A stretch of 64,000 nucleotides of DNA, from positions 16,240,374-16,304,373 of the forward strand of contig CP137680.1 in NCBI GenBank assembly GCA_037976565.1, in the 5' to 3' direction. The notes below the pieces were generated by a model, which saw nothing but the letters and a program-made list of their open reading frames with translations, was not told the origin of the DNA and ran no database searches. Of this stretch, positions 32,400 through 43,767 are shown piece by piece; positions within the stretch are counted from its first letter, which is position 1, and the number at the start of each line of letters is the position of its first letter. The position numbers were made by a program, and so were the translations under genes. Origin of the DNA: Mesocentrotus franciscanus. Its lineage: Eukaryota > Echinodermata > Echinoidea > Camarodonta > Strongylocentrotidae.

Positions 32400-32966
32400 C
32401 TAGTCTGAATCAGAGTCTGTTGGTGACTCGTGTAAACCTGGCTCTTCTTTACTTGATACCATGCTACCAGTGCTGTTGTACTGTATTGTGGCGTCATCAG
32501 AAAGGATGTCATCGAAGAGAACGTAATCGTAGAGAAAGGCGTCTTGGAACTGTTCTGTCTTTTCCTCAAGCTGTTTGATGTCGGGTCTCTCCCAATCCAC
32601 CTGAGCGCTGTAATGGAGCAGTCTGCTCTTCAAGACCCCCTTCCTTTCTTCAGGGATTGAAGGCACATTTTGAAAGTCCCTGAAGGATGAATGACTCCTT
32701 CGGGGTAAGGCATCAAAAAGGCATATTGGTTGAAAGAGCTCTACAAAGTTAGAAAGGAATTCTTTGCTGTGGGTGGCAAGAGAGTTCAGGGAAGCTGAAC
32801 TAGTTCCGCCCTGGCGATTGATGTATGAAGCCACCGTGGTGTTGTCCGTAAGGATCAGCACAGAGCGCCCCATAATCGCCTGCTTGAAATGATGGAGCGA
32901 CGTGAAAGCCGCCAGCAGTTCCAGCACATTGATATGGGGGATGGTGTGCAAATGGGCCCATTGACC
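32400..32966 (-). pseudogene. DIRS-type RNase H fragment fused to unknown module
   Basis: N-terminal part reads QWAHLHTIPHINVLELLAAF, then LILTDNTTVASYINRQGGTS, which match the RNase H region of DIRS-like (tyrosine-recombinase) retrotransposons: the HIN-LEL helix and the T-D-N-T-T-V-A-x-Y-I-N-x-Q-G-G box. At about residue 62 it switches to an unrelated sequence (KEFLSNFVELFQP...) that includes RDFQNVPSIPEERKGVLKSR, FQDAFLYDYVLFDD and an acidic end SPTDSDSD. RT and recombinase domains are absent. The junction is in frame, so the chimera is open for 183 codons or more. Confidence 0.65.
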
Positions 32967-33637
32967 CTGGGCCCAGTTTGACTGAAATAAGATTGGCCCA
33001 CCTTCACAAGAGTGAAATAAAATGAGAGAGCTAGGCTTATTTAGTAGGCCTATACAATAGATCTTTTGTTTTGGTAATTAAAAAGAAATATCCAATACAT
33101 AGCTTTAGTAAATTGATGAACTTCAAGATTTCCCATCTTTTCCCCATTTTGAAAAAAATCCCATAGAGTCAAGGTCTAGGCCTAGGTCTAGTTCATGCTG
33201 TACATCAATATAAGTATCCCTATTAAAATAGAATATATAAATATCAGGTAAAGAGTCTAAAGACATTAGAAAAGGGGAAAGTTTTCACCTTAACTACAAC
33301 TCAACCTCATCTTAAAGTTATAATGATAATAATATGAACACTTATAATACACATATCCATCACAATAGTGATGCTCATAGCGCAGTAATAAATAGAGTAG
33401 AAATAGTCACATGAACATGAGTACAAACATTAAACATGAAATCATATGATACACTTCACTTAATACTTAGCAGTATGCAACAACTTAAAAGTATGCGACA
33501 TTGTACAAGTATGTCTTGAGTGCTGTTTAAGTCACCGTGACTAGTCTGAATCAGAGTCTGTTGGTGACTCGTGTAAACCTGGCTCTTCTTTACTTCACAC
33601 CGTGCTACCAGTGCTGTTGTACTGTATTGTGGCGTCA

Positions 33638-34345
33638 TCAGAATTGGATGTCATCGAAGAGAACGTAATTGTAGAGAAAGGCATCTTGGAACTGTTCTGT
33701 CTGTTCCTCAAGCTGTTTGATGTTGGGTCTCTCCCAATCCACCTGAGTGCTGTAATAGAGCAGTCTGCTCTTCAAGACCCCCTTCCTTTCCTCAAGGATT
33801 GAAGGCACATTTTGAAAGTCGCTGAAGGATAAATGACTCCTTCGGGGTAAGGCATCAAAAAGGCATTTCGGTTTGATAAAGGGTCTCTCCCAGTCCACCC
33901 GAGCGCTGTAATAGAACAGTCTGCTCTTTAAGACCCCCTTCCTTTCTTCAGGGATTGAAGGCACATTTTGAAAGTCCCTGAAGGATAAATGACTCCTTCG
34001 GGGTAAGGCATCAAAAAGGCATTTCGGTTTGATATAGGGTCTCTCCCAGTCCACCCGAGCGCTGTAATAGAACTGTCTGCTCTTTAAGACCCCCTTCCTT
34101 TCTTCAGGGATTGAAGGCACATTTTGAAAGTCCCTGAAGGATGAATGACTCCTTTGGGGTAAGGCATCAAAAAGGTATCTTGGTTGGAACAACTCTACAA
34201 AGTTTGAAAGGAGTTGTTTGTTGGTGGATGCCTGCTTCCTCTTGGTGTTTCTCTTGGTTACCACTGCTGCTGCAATGCTTAGCTCGTCCCCGAGGGGACC
34301 ACCAAGATCAGAAGCACGTTGAAGATTTCTTGGGGTCAGCTTCTG
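33638..34345 (-). CDS. Unknown protein with three 52-aa repeats
   Basis: An open frame of 208+ codons (stop at 33638). Its upstream side reads on to an acceptor (TTCCCTAACACAG at about 34347), giving an exon that starts near LTPRNLQRASDLGG, then a basic stretch TKRNTKRKQA. Three tandem repeats follow, each 52 aa (156 bp; phase marks at 33725, 33881, 34037), with LFDALPRRSHLSFRDFQNVP and VDWERP. The end, FQDAFLYNYVLFDDI, matches the unit at 32.4 kb but stops earlier. The family is not recognised. It may be a host gene exon or an element-borne ORF. The preserved frame across repeat units suggests either selection or recent amplification. Confidence 0.4.
   Translation of the reverse strand, partial: QKLTPRNLQRASDLGGPLGDELSIAAAVVTKRNTKRKQASTNKQLLSNFVELFQPRYLFDALPQRSHSSFRDFQNVPSIPEERKGVLKSRQFYYSARVDWERPYIKPKCLFDALPRRSHLSFRDFQNVPSIPEERKGVLKSRLFYYSARVDWERPFIKPKCLFDALPRRSHLSFSDFQNVPSILEERKGVLKSRLLYYSTQVDWERPNIKQLEEQTEQFQDAFLYNYVLFDDIQF
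33725..34192. repeat. 156-bp coding tandem repeat, three copies
   Basis: Successive units carry GGGTCTCTCCCAGTCCACCC, GACCCCCTTCCTTTCTTCAG and GGTAAGGCATCAAAAAGGCA at 156-bp spacing. A single unit is present in the 32.6 kb copy, so amplification followed the segmental duplication. Confidence 0.9.
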
Positions 34346-34369
34346 ACTGTGTTAGGGAACAACTGTGAA

Positions 34370-36950
34370 ATAAATTTTAAAAGAATTTGAAGCTATGAAC
34401 CACAGATGTAAAACCAAAGAGTTAAATGTATATGTCTACATCTACATCAACAAATCAACCACAATTACATTGTAATGATTTCAGAAATTATTTGTATAGA
34501 TTCGATTAATGGATACATTTTGTTAAAGTTAAAATGGTCCTAAATAAATGATCATTGCGACGTAATAAAGATAAAGCAAGCCCTATCAAGTCGATAATAA
34601 CGAAACTGAAAACTAAGCCAGGTTATGATTCCATCCAGTGTTTAATGAAATTAACGCAGACATGAACAAAACATATGCTAAGTCGAGTCACGTGACGAGT
34701 CGTATCACACAAATGAAGTAAGGAAGTGTGAAGATGGAATATGGAAGGTTCGATATGAAATTGAACAAAAAGAGAAACAAATACAATAATAAACTTTCTG
34801 TTATCACAGTACATGCGTTTCCAAACAAATATCAAAACACTGAAATATTACTACACACTGTATAGGTAAATTGACCTGAAACTGGCAATAAATTTGCTTA
34901 TAAAAACAAAGCCTGAAATTCCTTTACATTTACAGCATAATTTGGTACTCATTTACTTACATAAAATAATCCTTATTCCTTGTAAATGCCAAAAGATTAC
35001 ATACAAAGACCATATAGCACCATAATGTAAGGCTGGTGATTAAAAATATCGTCTTTCAGGCTACTGAACTTTGACCTACTTTCATTTAACCCTGACATAA
35101 ATCTCCCTGAATTATGCACCCTTTTGTACATGAAATTTCTTATTTACACTACTACTCTTTTGCCATAATTATTCTTCCCTTCGTAAAATATTAACACTCT
35201 ACGGAAGTTGTGCCTTCATTTGAACCCTAGTTCATTCAATTTGTTATATTTTTATTCTAATTTACAAACTACGGTTACTCATAGATCGTGCTCATTTTCA
35301 GCACATAATAACACTACAGTTGTGACATACTAATTAGCATATTGGCAAGTTTTAACGTTTTGCATCAGAAAAATCCTTCATACTCTCAATTTAAATATGC
35401 ATGAACTGTAGATCGCCCCTCATGCATTTCAGTGATACCTCATGCAAGGTATAATTATGTCAAATTGTACTTACAACATTGGGCTTGTTAAGGAATTAGC
35501 AAAAACTATCAACAGAATTACTGGGCTGTCCAGAACTTTCACACGTGAAAATTGCAGGCATTGGAATTTACTATTCAGAAATATTACAACTTGTCTTTCT
35601 ATATCATCTAAAATCACTTTGAGATTTTTTTTATATGTACCTAAAGATTAAATTCATAGGGAGTGCGGTATGGTATCCTGTATGTTGTATGTATTTTGAG
35701 AAATCTTCTTTTCTTATAATTTTAAATTGAAACATAATTTGCCCTGCCAATAAATCTACTTTGTTTCAGCTAAAACTGCAGCCATTGAAATATTACTAGA
35801 CCAACTCAATTTGGAGCATAACATCAATGTGTTATTTACGATTATGTGTTTATTACGATTCACGCAGTTATCGCCAACATGCATATACAGTATAAAATAT
35901 TGATTGAGAAATTTGTATTTACAATTTTTTATGCGTTTTTTTCACTACTTCTGAAATTTTACTATCGTACTATAAAGCCTGACATTCTGGTCTCTGTGAT
36001 TCTGTTTTTTTTTTCATTATCATCAGGAATTATCTGACTTGTAACAATAACAACAATAACTTATTTACCCCCAAAATAGTAAGCTACAGTGTAATACAAA
36101 ATATCAACTGTCATCCATGAGCAAACCAATTGATAACATTAAAAATAACAGGCTTTTCCATATTTCCAATCTCATGATCATTCAGCATTCATCTTTCAAA
36201 ATACAGGTTGTCTTATGAGCTCAAGAAAATCCTTGCAAATAAGTACCTGACCGACCAATTACATGAGCTTTAAAAAAAAATAAAAAAAACAGACAAGCAG
36301 ATTATAAAGCAAATCTGAAAAGTTTGCACACAAAATATTATTTAAGGCCTCCTTCAAAACCGACAATTTCCAAAAAATATTAAAATTGTTATGACCTGCA
36401 TAAACACAAAATTGAAACTTTCAAACTTAATTTTGTCTTTAAATTCTTTCTCTCTATGCTCTTTTAACATCCACATTGATACATGTATTTCCCTATGATA
36501 TTATTCTCATTTAATTGCATCAGCAACAGCTCAAATTTTATAACAAAAATTGTCAATTCAAGCAATCACGACTTAATTCCGTTAAATCATATGAAGAAGA
36601 AAAAAAATACTGAAAACGTCCATACCCAATGACGATAATGTTACCCCGGTATCTGAGGACATCTGAAAAATAAAGAAAATAGAAACAAATGTATTTTAAG
36701 ACACATTAAATAACACCATATTCATACAAGGAAAAGATGTGGAAAGGTACCCCCAAAAAAAAAAAAAAAAAAAAAATTGAGCTTTATTGCTTTTATACAA
36801 ATTTTCAATTTTTAGAGCGTCGTATCACAATTTCCCTCGACGATAGATGCCACTCAAATGCCCTCACATTCAAATAAACAACATTCTTGGGTCAAAAAGC
36901 TACAGTATGTGTTATATCAAACATCCTTTTCAATCAAAAGTTTCTTAAGA
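34370..36950. other. Long AT-rich non-coding interval
   Basis: No supported gene on either strand. A C5 A23 homopolymer run lies at 36752-36777. The short ORFs (for example 34623-34835, 35442-35651) have no family features. Confidence 0.55.
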
Positions 36951-37346
36951 TCCTAATTAGAATGAAAACAAAAATAATGGATGGAGGGACACACGACCAG
37001 AAAACATAATACCATATTTGCCGGCGTTAAGGCCACAGCGCCATATAGGCCCGACCCCCGATTTTGACGTCAAATCATGAGCACTTTGCGGTAGCATCCA
37101 CCCTTGCATACCCATAACGAATTCCAGTGAATAATGAGTTACTCCTGTCCATTCTAAACCATGAAATACAATACTATGTGAATGTGCAAACATTGTCTGG
37201 CAGACCCCGCCGAAACCTGGGAAGCAGAGTCCCAGTCACACTGACGAGCATGATTCTCTTTCCTTGTGTAGCACCGGACTTTTTAGGGTGTGGGAGGATC
37301 ATTGTAAACAATTAGCACAGATTAACGCAGCGGAAGATTTGGTAAA

Positions 37347-38195
37347 TTAATTAATATACACAATGGGAGGCTGTTTTAAAATGTCAATGTCATCTTGCAG
37401 TTCATCGATCTTATTTGTCAACTGCTTCACTTCCTGTTGATTGTTGAAAGTCATAGAGTCTCTTGCTTGATCATACTTTCTACTAATTGTTCTTCTTCTC
37501 CGTCGCTCTTCATTTAGTTGTTTTTTCAGGCGTCTTATTTTTGATTTGTTACGCTTAACCTGACCTTCGGCATCATTACATTTCACCTTCCACTCATTCT
37601 TGCTTTTCTGGAGTCGCTTTGTCTTCTCAGTTATTCTTTTTTTCCCTCCTTTTACATTTCCAAACAGAGACTTGTAATCGTCCACTGCCTGCTTATATTG
37701 AATCGATTCTTTCTTTATTTTATTCAACGGAACATCCTCATCAACTCTCCTTTTCTTAGCTCTTTGACAAGGACATGGATCCTCCGCTTTTTGTTCATTG
37801 TTCATCTTGTTCACGTCATTAATTGTAGACTCATGTTGATCCACGTTCATCTTGTCCACGATTTTAGTTTGTGGCTTGAATGCTGCCTCAAGGAAATCAT
37901 TGATACGTTTTCTGCCATCTTCTGACTTTTGTGTTTTCTTCAGGTAAGTGTACCTTTTGTAACATCTATTAATTGCCAATTTGAAAGATGGTAATGTGCA
38001 AACTGATGTGAGTTTAGCTGTGACGATCGTGTGGAACTGAGCCCATGAAACAGGGTGACCGTTGGTGAGGTAAGGCAAAAGATCTATTATCAACCCATTC
38101 TTGAAGTCTGCCTCATTGAGCTCTGCCAAGCTCCTTTCCAGATCTTGGTATAGTAGCTTGCCACAGAAAGGGAGTTCCTTGAATTTTTGGGCCAT
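37347..38195 (-). CDS. Unrecognised basic protein with C-terminal coiled coil
   Basis: 282 aa from the ATG at 38195; a splice acceptor (ATATATCATTGCAG, ending 38225) lies 30 bases upstream, so the ATG is near the start of an exon, and the frame upstream of it lacks another ATG. Residues 1-100 (MAQKFKELPFCGKLLYQDLE, NGHPVSWAQFHTIV, INRCYKRYTYLKK) look globular and basic. Residues about 120-170 have CPCQRAKKRRVDED, a likely nuclear localisation signal. Residues about 180-275 are Lys/Arg/Glu-rich and heptad-like (SKIRRLKKQLNEERRRRR). No stop or frameshift in 849 bp, so it is either recent or selected. Nearby elements suggest a transposon ORF, but a host gene exon is equally possible. Function not known. 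Confidence 0.55.
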   Translation of the reverse strand: MAQKFKELPFCGKLLYQDLERSLAELNEADFKNGLIIDLLPYLTNGHPVSWAQFHTIVTAKLTSVCTLPSFKLAINRCYKRYTYLKKTQKSEDGRKRINDFLEAAFKPQTKIVDKMNVDQHESTINDVNKMNNEQKAEDPCPCQRAKKRRVDEDVPLNKIKKESIQYKQAVDDYKSLFGNVKGGKKRITEKTKRLQKSKNEWKVKCNDAEGQVKRNKSKIRRLKKQLNEERRRRRTISRKYDQARDSMTFNNQQEVKQLTNKIDELQDDIDILKQPPIVYIN

Positions 38196-38225
38196 GATTT
38201 TAATGAAAGCCAAATTCTATAAGCC

Positions 38226-39217
38226 TGCAATGATATATAATTAGAAATAAGTGTATCTGTTCCAAATAAAACCATGGGCCTATGCAAAAATTATCAAAAT
38301 GTAGAAATACTAAGAGCTTGCATTATTTCACATGAACTCAAGTCTTGTTCTCGTTAAAATTGCAAGTCGACACAATTTGAATGGGTTCATTTTTTTTTAC
38401 CCCACCCCTCTTTAAAATATTATATATCTTTTTAAAATATTCTCTTTTGTTTATATTTCATATCACCTTGAGCAATTTTTGTTCTAGAAATGGCGCTATA
38501 TTTACAAATACCCAATAGGCCTATTATTACTATTAATGATCGAGGCAAACAAAGCATTTGAAAATAATAAGGAACGACACAAAAGAAACCAAATGGTGAT
38601 AGATCACATGACATAATGAAAGTAGTGGTAACAAAGTAAAAGAGTAAAATCTAATTGTTTCTTTCTTGAATATTTGTTACTGGAAGACAATCAAGCAAAA
38701 TGTGACTGTCATAGTTTCGGCTGCCAAAATCTAGGCATGGAACCAATATGGCTTCACTCCTTGGCCTGTTTTTGATTAGCCTGCATGGTCTTGCTTGCCA
38801 TGGTCATGGAAAATTGTCTTGGATGTTAGAGCTTCTCTGAAGGGTTAGGCACTTCGGGGGCAAAATATGGATCCATCCACCTTATGAAAATCATAAAAAT
38901 AAATAATAATATAAAACTAAGGAAATCATAGATCTGGAGTAAAATATTAAACAAAATTCATAAAAAACCTGCACATATGAAATTATCAAAATGATAAAAA
39001 TGTTTGTAACGAATCGCCCTACCCCAACACAATATTTCATTAACACCCCGGCTCTGCCTCAGCTCAGCACTCGTGCTCAGCAGACAACACAACAAAATAA
39101 ATGTCTAACTTTAGTTAGACAATGAACATTTGATTTAATTTTTTAAATTTCATTTAAATTGAACAGTAGACCCTTACAGTAGACTACATGTACTTTGGCT
39201 TCAATGAATATTATTGG
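38226..39217. other. Non-coding interval before the LTR retrotransposon
   Basis: AT-rich; nothing supported. 39040-39090 is a short GC-rich stretch with CTCAGCTCAGCACTCGTGCT. Confidence 0.5.
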
Positions 39218-39483
39218 TATAGTAAAAATGCCTTTACTACGGGTAAAATATCTCGCCTATAGCGTCACTGCAACGGTGTACTTCGTCGCAGTGGTTCTGT
39301 GGTGATGCTCCGACGTGACTGGCTGTGATGTGCTTTACTCTTGCTCTGGTTCTGTACGGTGTGGTTGTGACTCTGTTCTGTATGCTTGTGTGCCTCTTTA
39401 TATATCCACACGCACGCGCGTACGTGCGACCCTAAACTCGGCCCGACGTACGCACATGCGGCCCGTATATTGGGGTTTCCCAT
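39218..39483 (-). repeat. 3' LTR of Ty3/gypsy element, about 266 bp
   Basis: 39218-39387 matches 47198-47322 (shared TATAGTAAAAATGCC, ACTACGGGTAAAATATCTC, CCTATAGCGTCACTGCAACG, GTGATGCTCCGACGT, GACTCTGTTCTGT). On the minus strand it follows a purine tract GGTCGGGAGGAATA at about 39483-39496, which fits a polypurine tract. The copies differ by several indels, so the insertion is not recent. Confidence 0.85.
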
Positions 39484-39521
39484 ATTCCTCCCGACCAAAA
39501 TAAAGTCACTAGGTGACTTAA

Positions 39522-40593
39522 TCAATAGCAGTATTTTTCTTTTCTCCAGTTGGGATTACGGAGTTCACTTAGATCAGAGCATTTCTTCAACTGATCATGG
39601 TTTAGGGTCAGGGCCTTGTTATGGTATACTACTCGGTATACGTAGGGGGTGTATCTCTGTACGATTAAAGCTGGACCCCTCCAGGGAGGCTGCAATTTCC
39701 TGCATTTTCCTTTGGGGGTCGCCAAATCCAAAAGGTACACCCGATCGCCCTCCTTAAACTGACGTAGATATACCTTTACGTCATAATCCTGCTTCATCCG
39801 TCGTTCCGTCGACCGGAGTGTAGCTCTTGCAGCGTTATGTGCGTTATGAATACTCTCTACCAGCTGGGCGGAATATTCATCGAGCGAGCGGTCAGGGACG
39901 GATGGGGGAAGGGGAAAAACTATAGCTCTGCTGGCTGATTGGTTTCACGCCCCAACATCAACTGATTGGGCGTGAATCCGGTACTTCGATTAACGGTAGA
40001 GCGAATGGCCCCAGCTATTTGAGCAAGATTATGATCCCACTGGTTCTGGGACTTCCCAAGGTAACATCTCACCGCATCAATCAATGTCCGATTGAAGCGT
40101 TCAACCTGGCCATTAGCGGAGGGTCGGTACGGGGTAGTCCTAGCCTTGTGTATTTGTAACATCTTACACATGTTTACAAATAGCTTGCTCTCAAAATTCC
40201 TGCCCTGATCAGTGAATATCTGGAATGGGTAACCAAAATGACAGAAAAATTCACTTACCGCAGCGTGGGCAGTTACCTCAGCCGTCTGGGAGGGCAGGGG
40301 CCGGGACACATTCGACCCACTTAGTAAACTGGTCCACCGTCATCAGGATGTACTCATTCCCTTGTGAGGTTTTTGGCAGTGGGCCCATGAAATCTAGATG
40401 GACTCGCTCCATGGGGGCTCCCGTTTATCATTGGCTTCCCATACTTCACCGCCTTCTTATTTAGGTTGCAGGTGGCACATCTTCTGATGTATTCCTGGAT
40501 GTCTCTGGACATTCCATACCAGAAGTATTTGGGCTTCAGTTTACTCGTCGTTCGATTCACACCAGCATGCGCTGCTGAGGGAAGGTCATGCAT
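39522..40593 (-). pseudogene. Ty3/gypsy integrase in three shifted pieces
   Basis: 40354-40593 holds the HHCC zinc-binding domain (HDLPSAAHAG, CATCNLNKK). 39920-40309 holds the catalytic core (FTDQGRNFES and SANGQVERFNRTL). 39522-39797 holds the C-terminal module with PPWRGPALIVQRYTPYVYRV. Each lies in a different frame, so at least three indels (near 40,420, 40,310 and between 39,800 and 39,920) inactivate the gene. The first catalytic Asp segment lies in a shifted stretch between 40,310 and 40,420. Confidence 0.88.
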
Positions 40594-41833
40594 GATTTAA
40601 CCTCATCACCTCCTCGTGCAAGGACTGTGGCACAACTAGCTGGATGTCATCATCTTTTTTCTTCCAGATGACATCATCCTTGATGAAAAATAATTCTCGG
40701 TTTATCCAGAGGTTTTTTCCAGCGGGGTCCCATAAAAGAATGGTACCCTCATCTGGTTCCTCTTTACTAACCAACCACTGACGCAAGGGTGTCAATTGAT
40801 CATCAGCCTCCTGTTCTTTTCGGAGAACCTCCATAGAGGTGAGGTCGACGTCAGCCTGGGGGCTGGTATCGTCAATTGTCACCCCATTGACCTTAAAAGA
40901 GAAGGGACCGTCCGTGTGACCAATGTCTAAATGAGTGATCAGGAGGTCCCCGTCATCTCTTGGGGTAATGGTTACTTCCGAGATCTTACTTTTCTGTGCC
41001 AGTCGGATCACATCGTCCATGGCATCTGTGAAGTGGGCCCAGTTCTTATGAGCCTTCATGCAGTAGGAACAACCACCGCAAGGCAAACTTTCAGGGTCGG
41101 TACCCAATCGGTAATTTTCACAAAGGAATTCGCCGTCGGGTATACGAGATAATGCATCTGCATTCTGATGTTTTTTGCCGGGTCGGTGTTCGACTGCCAT
41201 GTCATATTGGCCCAATTCTTCCAGCCAACGGGCTAACTGTCCTTGTGGCTCCTTGAAGTTCATCAACCGCGTCAAACTTCCATGGTCTGTGCGAACCGTG
41301 AAGGGCTTACCTAGAAGGTAGTGCCTATACTGCCGGGTAAATCTTACCACTGCCAGGAGCTCACGTCTGGTAACACAGTAGCGTCGCTGTTCGGGGGATA
41401 AGGAAACACTGCCATAAGCAATAGTTCGCTCTTGTCCCTCCTGAATTTGAGAAAGTACAACACCGATGGCGGTGCCTGACGCATCGGTATCCAGAATAAA
41501 CGGGTCCCTGGAGTTGGGTAGCGCAAGTACAGGGGCGGTGGTCATTAGTCCTTTGACTCGATCGAAAGCATCTTGATGCTTTTCTTCCCAATGGAATTTA
41601 TTCTTGCCCGTGAGGCCATATAGTGGTCCTACTACTTGGGCATAGTCCTTTAGGAAGACTCGATGGTAATTTACCAGACCGAGGAGCTGCTCCACCTCTC
41701 TAGTAGATTTAGGGGTTGGCCAGCCCACCACGGCTTGGATGTGTTCTTCCTTCAGGTGTAGACCACTTCCATCCACCTCCCTGCCAAGAAACTCTACCCG
41801 GCGTTGGAAGAGGGAACATTTCTTGGGCTTTAA
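40586..41833 (-). pseudogene. RT connection and RNase H domain of Ty3/gypsy pol
   Basis: 396 aa open from 41776, with coding similarity continuing upstream in frame to the nonsense codon at 41834-41836. RT thumb/connection: REVEQLLGLVNYHRVFLKDY. RNase H: FILDTDASGTAIGVVLSQ (first Asp), RRELLAVV (Glu), VRTDHGSL (second Asp), and the HRPGKKHQNADALSR tail. All key acidic residues are visible. It ends within the integrase zinc-binding region (VPQSLHEEVMRLNHA), after which the frame shifts. Confidence 0.92.
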
Positions 41834-42200
41834 CTAAAGCTTAAAGTCCCTGAAACGCTCCAACACTTGCCTGATATTGTGGATGTGATCAGAGAACGAG
41901 GTGCCGAGCACTACTACATCGTCCAAGAAGGCTAAGGCAATGTCCCAAGTCAGTCCCCTAAGGATGAGGTTCATTGCTCTAGAGAATGTAGCTGGGGCGT
42001 TGCATAGGCCGAAACCCATACGAACAAACTCATATAGCCCGTATTTGGTGATGAAGGCTGTCTTCTCACGGTCTTCCTCCCTGAGATTTACTTGCCAATA
42101 AGCAGAGTTCGCATCTAGTTTAGAAAACCATGAGTTTTCGGCTAAAGGGTCCAAACACTCTTCAATGCAAGGAAGGGGGTAGACGACTTCTTCGTAACAT
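41834..42200 (-). pseudogene. RT palm of Ty3/gypsy pol
   Basis: Includes WFSKLDANSAYWQV (motif A Asp), LYEFVRMGFGLCNAPATFSR (motif B) and IALAFLDDVVVLG (motif C; FLDD in place of YLDD/YVDD). A 1-nt indel at about 42195-42205 separates it from the upstream pol frame, and a TAG at 41834-41836 sits where a sense codon is expected within the FKLKLKPKKC-type segment. Confidence 0.9.
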
Positions 42201-43755
42201 TGTTTAGTTTACGATAGTCTATGCACCACCAGACGCTCCCATCTCGCTTCCTAATGAGTACGGGAGCTGATGCCCATGGCGACATTGAAGGTCGAACGAC
42301 TCCAGCCAACAGCATTTTATTCAAGCATGCTCGTTCCTCATGTGCAAAGTTCATGGGGATGCGCCTCATTCTCTGCTTAATTGGGGCAGCCCCACCTGTA
42401 TCGATTGAATGGGTAATTGTCGTAAAATTACCCAAATCGAATTCGTCTCTGGCGAAGACGCATTCAAATTCTAGCAACAAGCCCTTCAATATTCCCTGTT
42501 CTTCCGGAATTAAATGCTCGGAAGACCTTTCCCAAAGATCTTGCAGATGGGAGGGGATTTTTGCATCCCCTATCAAATCTACTTGACGGATCCTCTGAGC
42601 GGGAATATCTGACTCGGTGGGTTCTACGACAGAGGCTCTGAAAGCTTCACCAATGAGTTGCCCTGTTTTCCAATGTATAGACTCATCAGTTGCATTAAGA
42701 GCATATAATTGTATAGAACCCTTGCCCTCATGTAAGGTACGTGGGACTAACCCGGTCAAGGCTACATCCGGCTCCACCATGAATTGGTCAATCGTATGTG
42801 ATGAATCAAGATTGCATTGCACCCGTCTGACCGACCTTGGGGGGATGGTTGCCGACTCCGCAAGGAATACTTGAGATGTGTTTGCATCTTCGCCACAGGC
42901 CATTGCTATACACTCGCCCTGAAAGGTTAATAGGGAATCCGGTATGTTGATGTATGCGCGATGTTTCCGCAGGATGTCTGCTCCTAATAACATATCATCA
43001 TCGATCGGGGCAACATAAACATGTTCACTGAATTTGCTGCCGCCCAAAACCAAGTCAACCGGTCTTACAGTCATTCCAGTTATGTTCATATTCCTACCAG
43101 CAGTATGCAAAACAGTCTTGATAACTGGGGGAACGGGGCGAAGTGTTTGATATAGTTTATCGGATACTATAGTTACCTCGGCAGCCGTGTCTACTACCGC
43201 CCAAATCAGTTTGCCGCCAATCCACATGTTTATACTGAAGGTGGATGGTGACTTCATTCGGCAAACTACTACGTCCATGTCCAGTTTTGGGTTGTCGGGA
43301 ATTTGACTGTCCAGTCGTGAAACACAGGTAGGCAGCGGCCAGGGGGGTACCAGCCATGGGCTTGGTTCCATGGGAGGCCGGGTCCCACTGGTTGCACCCG
43401 CAGGAGGGGAATGCGGGGGAAGCTCGTTCCTACTCAAGGTCGGGTTGGGAACTCCTCCCGGCACTTCCACTTTACCGGTGCTGTCCTGGCTGCCACCAGT
43501 CCGCGTGGGTTCGCGGATGCTGTCATTCGTGGTAGCATCAGAGGAAACGCCATTCATCCCTGTTTCTGGGGGAGGCGATTCCCTTCGAAATGCCACCGCA
43601 TTGTCCACGGTTGCACCCGTGTCCCACCCCAAAACAGGATGGGGGTCCACACTCTTCAGGATCGGGGCTGGACCTCCTCCGCCGATCCTGAGTCGTTTCC
43701 ATGTCCTTGGAAACAAAGGAAACCTTAAGTGCGGGCCCTCTGTCAGGACATTCAT
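42142..43755 (-). pseudogene. Protease and RT N-terminus of Ty3/gypsy pol
   Basis: 537 codons. Residues 1-150 are a Pro/Gly/Ser-rich linker. Aspartic protease: WAVVDTAAEVTIVSDKLY (D189-T-A) and MLLGADIL (about 255-262), the usual retropepsin active site and the hydrophobic-hydrophobic-Gly element. RT begins with RMRRIP...WASAPVLIRKRDGSVWWCIDYRKLNNVT (motifs 1-2). The frame then slips before the palm. It is in the same frame as the gag ORF and separated from it only by a TAG at 43768-43770. Confidence 0.9.
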
Positions 43756-43767
43756 TTTTATAATGCC

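Larger units (their letters stand above)
32041..34264. repeat. Diverged tandem segmental duplication
   Basis: 32041-32950 and 32968-34260 share collinear blocks: TGGGCCCAGT / GATTGGCCCACCTTCACAAG, TATATAAATATCAGGTAAAG, CATCACAATAGTGATGCTCA, and the coding module up to the RNase H junction. The second copy has an extra roughly 180 bp near 33030-33230. Confidence 0.85.

Noticed and set aside
36622..36665. Mini-exon on the minus strand (TTTTTCAG acceptor, ATTGG|GTATGG donor)
   Set aside because: Consensus sites flank about 37 bases, but no partner exons or recognisable peptide were found.
41834..41836. Programmed stop readthrough inside the RT
   Set aside because: The TAG lies within a conserved RT stretch with coding similarity on both sides; nonsense mutation is simpler.
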